DNA of 9,430 bases, taken from the NCBI GenBank assembly GCA_021850505.1, contig JAJZLW010000087.1, positions 1-9,430 of the forward strand. Direction: 5' to 3'. This document shows, in pieces, positions 7,604 to 9,430 of this stretch. This DNA is from Thermoplasmata archaeon (lineage in GTDB: Archaea > Thermoplasmatota > Thermoplasmata > Thermoplasmatales > Thermoplasmataceae). The position numbers and the translations under genes were made by a program. The notes beneath the pieces were generated by a model that searched no databases, was not told where the DNA came from, and worked only from the letters and a program-made list of their open reading frames with translations. The stretch's first letter is position 1, and each line of letters opens with the position of its first letter.

Positions 7604-8269
7604 CTAGTTTTCTATATCAATAAAAGGCATGGAGAAACTGGCTATCTTCAGAAGGGGCGGTGGAAAACCTATAATATTCTGGTATATGGCAATAGTAACT
7701 GCAAGTGTGTAATTTCCAACCGGAATCGACTGAATGGGAACTGCTCCACTCAAGGACGCGTCGAGTAAGTAAGAAGGGCCGATATACTTCCCGTATACGC
7801 CTCCATTCGATCGAGGGGAAGCGCCGTATGGTGATGTTATGTTTTCTATGCTGTAATTCCTGCTGGAGACACTAATGTTCATGATCTTGAATTCTATGGA
7901 ATTTGCAGCATAATTGCTGCTTTCGTTGGTTAAAAGGAAATTCACAACCGGGGGAGGGATGAAGATTGGAGTTCTCCCAATGGAAGATGTGTTGATTATC
8001 TCAGGTGGAACTGATGAAAAGGCTGGAATGAGTGCAAACTGGAAATTCCCTATTCCGATTACACTCACATTATAGGAATAGAAGAGTTCGATTCCGCTCA
8101 GATTCTCGGGAGTGCCATTCTTGATTGCACTCTTCCGAATCTGCAAATACTGAGTATTCAATTGAAGTGGTTTGATGTTCATCTCCCTGGGCAGGACATA
8201 AAGCGTGGCACTGAAAACCATCAGTGCAATAATAAATGCCACAGCAGCCACTTGCCAAAACTTCTTCAT
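7604..8269 (-). CDS. Exported, membrane-anchored, sequon-rich protein of unknown function
   Basis: The 221-aa product starts MKKFWQ, followed by a hydrophobic segment at about 7-27 that serves as an uncleaved anchor or signal peptide. The remainder is outside the membrane and rich in Ser, Asn, Ile and Pro, with repeated N-x-S/T sequons (for example NGT, NLS, NVS, NTS, NES, NIS, NYS, NIT, NYT), so it is probably heavily N-glycosylated, as cell-surface proteins of acidophilic archaea are. Alternating hydrophobic positions suggest a beta-sandwich. I see no cysteine, metal site or catalytic motif and do not recognise a family. The ATG at 8269 is preceded by a box A at 8298-8308, which predicts a very short leader. 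It is divergent from the Tag glycosylase gene. Confidence 0.75.
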   Translation of the reverse strand: MKKFWQVAAVAFIIALMVFSATLYVLPREMNIKPLQLNTQYLQIRKSAIKNGTPENLSGIELFYSYNVSVIGIGNFQFALIPAFSSVPPEIINTSSIGRTPIFIPPPVVNFLLTNESSNYAANSIEFKIMNISVSSRNYSIENITSPYGASPRSNGGVYGKYIGPSYLLDASLSGAVPIQSIPVGNYTLAVTIAIYQNIIGFPPPLLKIASFSMPFIDIEN

Positions 8270-8297
8270 TTTCTTTTGCCTGGAAAATAATTGCGTA

Positions 8298-8308
8298 TTT
8301 TATATAAA
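8298..8308. promoter_or_regulatory. Shared palindromic TATA box between divergent genes
   Basis: TTTATATAAA at 8299-8308 is a perfect 10-bp palindrome, so it reads as a box A on both strands. On the minus strand it would start transcription near 8275, just ahead of the exported-protein ATG. On the plus strand it would start near 8330, giving the Tag gene a leader of about 50 nt. It is the only strong TATA element in this 110-base gap. Confidence 0.6.
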
Positions 8309-8379
8309 GATATAGATTGCCCAAACTGCGATTACTGCCCCTGTATCTTGGAAAGTACCAATTATTGCAAGTCATTCTG

Positions 8380-8997
8380 ATGATAATGTCTTCCGCCGGC
8401 CTTGAACTATCCAGATGCGCCTGGGTTCCCCTGAATGATCCCCTGTATGTTGAATACCACGACTTTGAATGGGGAACCCCGATCCATGACGACAGGCTTC
8501 TCTTCGAGTTTCTGGTGCTGGAAGGAGCGCAGGCCGGCCTTAGCTGGAAAACCATACTGCACAAAAGGCAGGCGTACAGAGCTGCTTTCCATGCATTCCA
8601 GCCGGAAATTGTATCTGAATATGGGGAGCCAGAAATAAGAATGCTGATGGAGAACCGGGGAATAGTCAGAAACAGGCTGAAGATCAATGCATCTGTCGTA
8701 AATGCTAATGCCTTTCTCAATGTCAGGGAAGAATTCGGTTCATTTGACAAATACATATGGGATTTTGTGGAAGGTAGACCCTTGGTCAATGGATGGACAT
8801 CTGTAAAGGACATACCTGCAAAGACTGCCCTATCAGACCAGGTTAGCAGGGACCTTTTGAAGAGAGGCTTCAAGTTTGTTGGCTCCACAATCTGTTATTC
8901 ATTACTGCAGGCAACAGGACTCATAAATGACCATACCACAGATTGCTTCAGATTCGCTCAGTTGACACAGGAAAATCCTAAAGACCAATCTGACTGA
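8380..8997 (+). CDS. tag: DNA-3-methyladenine glycosylase I
   Basis: This base-excision repair enzyme removes 3-methyladenine from alkylated DNA by cutting the N-glycosidic bond. The product matches the Tag family nearly end to end: RCAWV, PLYVEYHDFEWG, LEGAQAGLSWKTIL, KRGFKFVGSTICYSLLQATGLINDH. The zinc-snap ligands are present as Cys13, His27, His185 and Cys189, and Glu48 corresponds to the base-binding Glu38 of E. coli. At 205 aa its length is normal for the family. I chose the ATG at 8380; the next ATG (8386) is equally possible, while a TTG at 8317 would add 21 residues that do not look like family sequence. No clear ribosome site precedes 8380. As I recall, Tag is mainly bacterial, so transfer from bacteria is plausible. 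Confidence 0.93.
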   Translation: MIMSSAGLELSRCAWVPLNDPLYVEYHDFEWGTPIHDDRLLFEFLVLEGAQAGLSWKTILHKRQAYRAAFHAFQPEIVSEYGEPEIRMLMENRGIVRNRLKINASVVNANAFLNVREEFGSFDKYIWDFVEGRPLVNGWTSVKDIPAKTALSDQVSRDLLKRGFKFVGSTICYSLLQATGLINDHTTDCFRFAQLTQENPKDQSD

Positions 8998-9272
8998 AGA
9001 AGCCTCCATTAAAAACATGTCACCGATTGGAACAAAACTGTATCGGGGGCAAATTGCTGAGAGGGCCTGACATTTTAAATAAGAACATGGGTGAAATGAA
9101 AACAAGAACCTTTGAACGAGTGCTTTTTTCTGTGGTGGAAGAGAAGCGTCGATGGTAATGAAAAGGTACAGCAGTAATAACGGGAAAAGCCTAGGCAAAT
9201 TGAGATGGAAGGGGCTTGCCATTTGGATATAAACTTTGAATTTGCTACACCTAAATGCAGGACAGGCTTCCC

Positions 9273-9430
9273 CTAGGCAGGCAACTGGCTTTCTGTAATA
9301 TCTCCATAATATGCTTTCAGAGCCTGACCGTCATCGTCTTCAACGATTTCTTTAACCGTAAACAATTTCAGCCGTTCTTCTGGGGCGGTTTTGACCTTGA
9401 AGGCGTAATTTGAGTTCCAGTGCTGGTAAT
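9273..9430 (-). CDS. 3' end of an unrecognised gene, cut by the window edge
   Basis: A minus-strand frame is open from the window edge to a TAG at 9273-9275 and gives 51 residues. They begin YQHWNSNYAFKVK and end DITESQLPA, with a charged middle (VKEIVEDDDGQALKAYYG). Its composition is protein-like and its base use resembles the neighbouring Tag gene. I do not recognise the family. The 5' end lies outside the window. Confidence 0.6.
   Translation of the reverse strand, partial: YQHWNSNYAFKVKTAPEERLKLFTVKEIVEDDDGQALKAYYGDITESQLPA

Noticed and set aside
8070..8888. A 272-codon minus-strand open frame
   Set aside because: It lies opposite the well-supported tag gene and the start of the exported-protein gene; its composition (many Ser, Arg and Cys, no motif) is that of an antisense shadow.
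9087..9185. Small frames after tag (MGEMKTRTFERVLF... and MVMKRYSSNNGK...)
   Set aside because: Both are under 27 codons, and TATA spacing is wrong for the first. Nothing distinguishes them from chance frames in the 275-base gap 8998-9272.
9191..9280. CCTAGGCA repeated at about 9192 and 9272
   Set aside because: Only eight bases, partly self-complementary, with no mobile-element structure around them.

Overview
The window looks archaeal, most likely a Thermoplasmatales-type acidophile. The tRNA gene ends without an encoded CCA. AT-rich box A (TATA) elements lie about 25-40 nt ahead of several genes. Ribosome sites are of the GGTG/GGAG kind, and the exported proteins carry a single N-terminal membrane anchor and many N-glycosylation sequons. 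The assignment rests on style, not on a marker gene.

Left edge (1-367): a complete tRNA-Val(GAC) gene, then about 240 bases without a convincing gene.

Defence island (368-5805): five genes in two convergent transcription units. On the plus strand are a large C5-cytosine DNA methyltransferase and a Vsr-type endonuclease. On the minus strand is a tight operon: a GHKL (MutL/MORC-like) ATPase, a beta-rich protein that overlaps it by 8 nt, and a protein resembling the family I remember as DUF6339. I read this as a composite restriction-modification or anti-phage system. The methyltransferase would mark self DNA. The ATPase and its two partners would form a DNA-sensing or remodelling complex. The Vsr-fold protein is the only recognisable nuclease and could be either effector or mismatch repair enzyme. 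The island looks more AT-rich than the right flank and starts next to a tRNA gene, so it was probably acquired.

Gap (5806-6304): about 500 AT-rich bases holding only promoter signals.

Right flank (6305-9430): a membrane-anchored cupredoxin resembling cytochrome oxidase subunit II but with an altered CuA motif; a decayed stretch with remains of a membrane protein and other short broken frames; an exported, sequon-rich protein; a divergent DNA-3-methyladenine glycosylase I (Tag) gene sharing a palindromic TATA box with it; and the 3' end of an unrecognised minus-strand gene running off the window.

The main interest is the GHKL ATPase operon paired with a cytosine methyltransferase and Vsr in an archaeon, with two partners of unknown biochemical function. 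The general class (MutL/MORC-like ATPases in restriction-modification operons) has been described; the roles of the partners have not, as far as I know.
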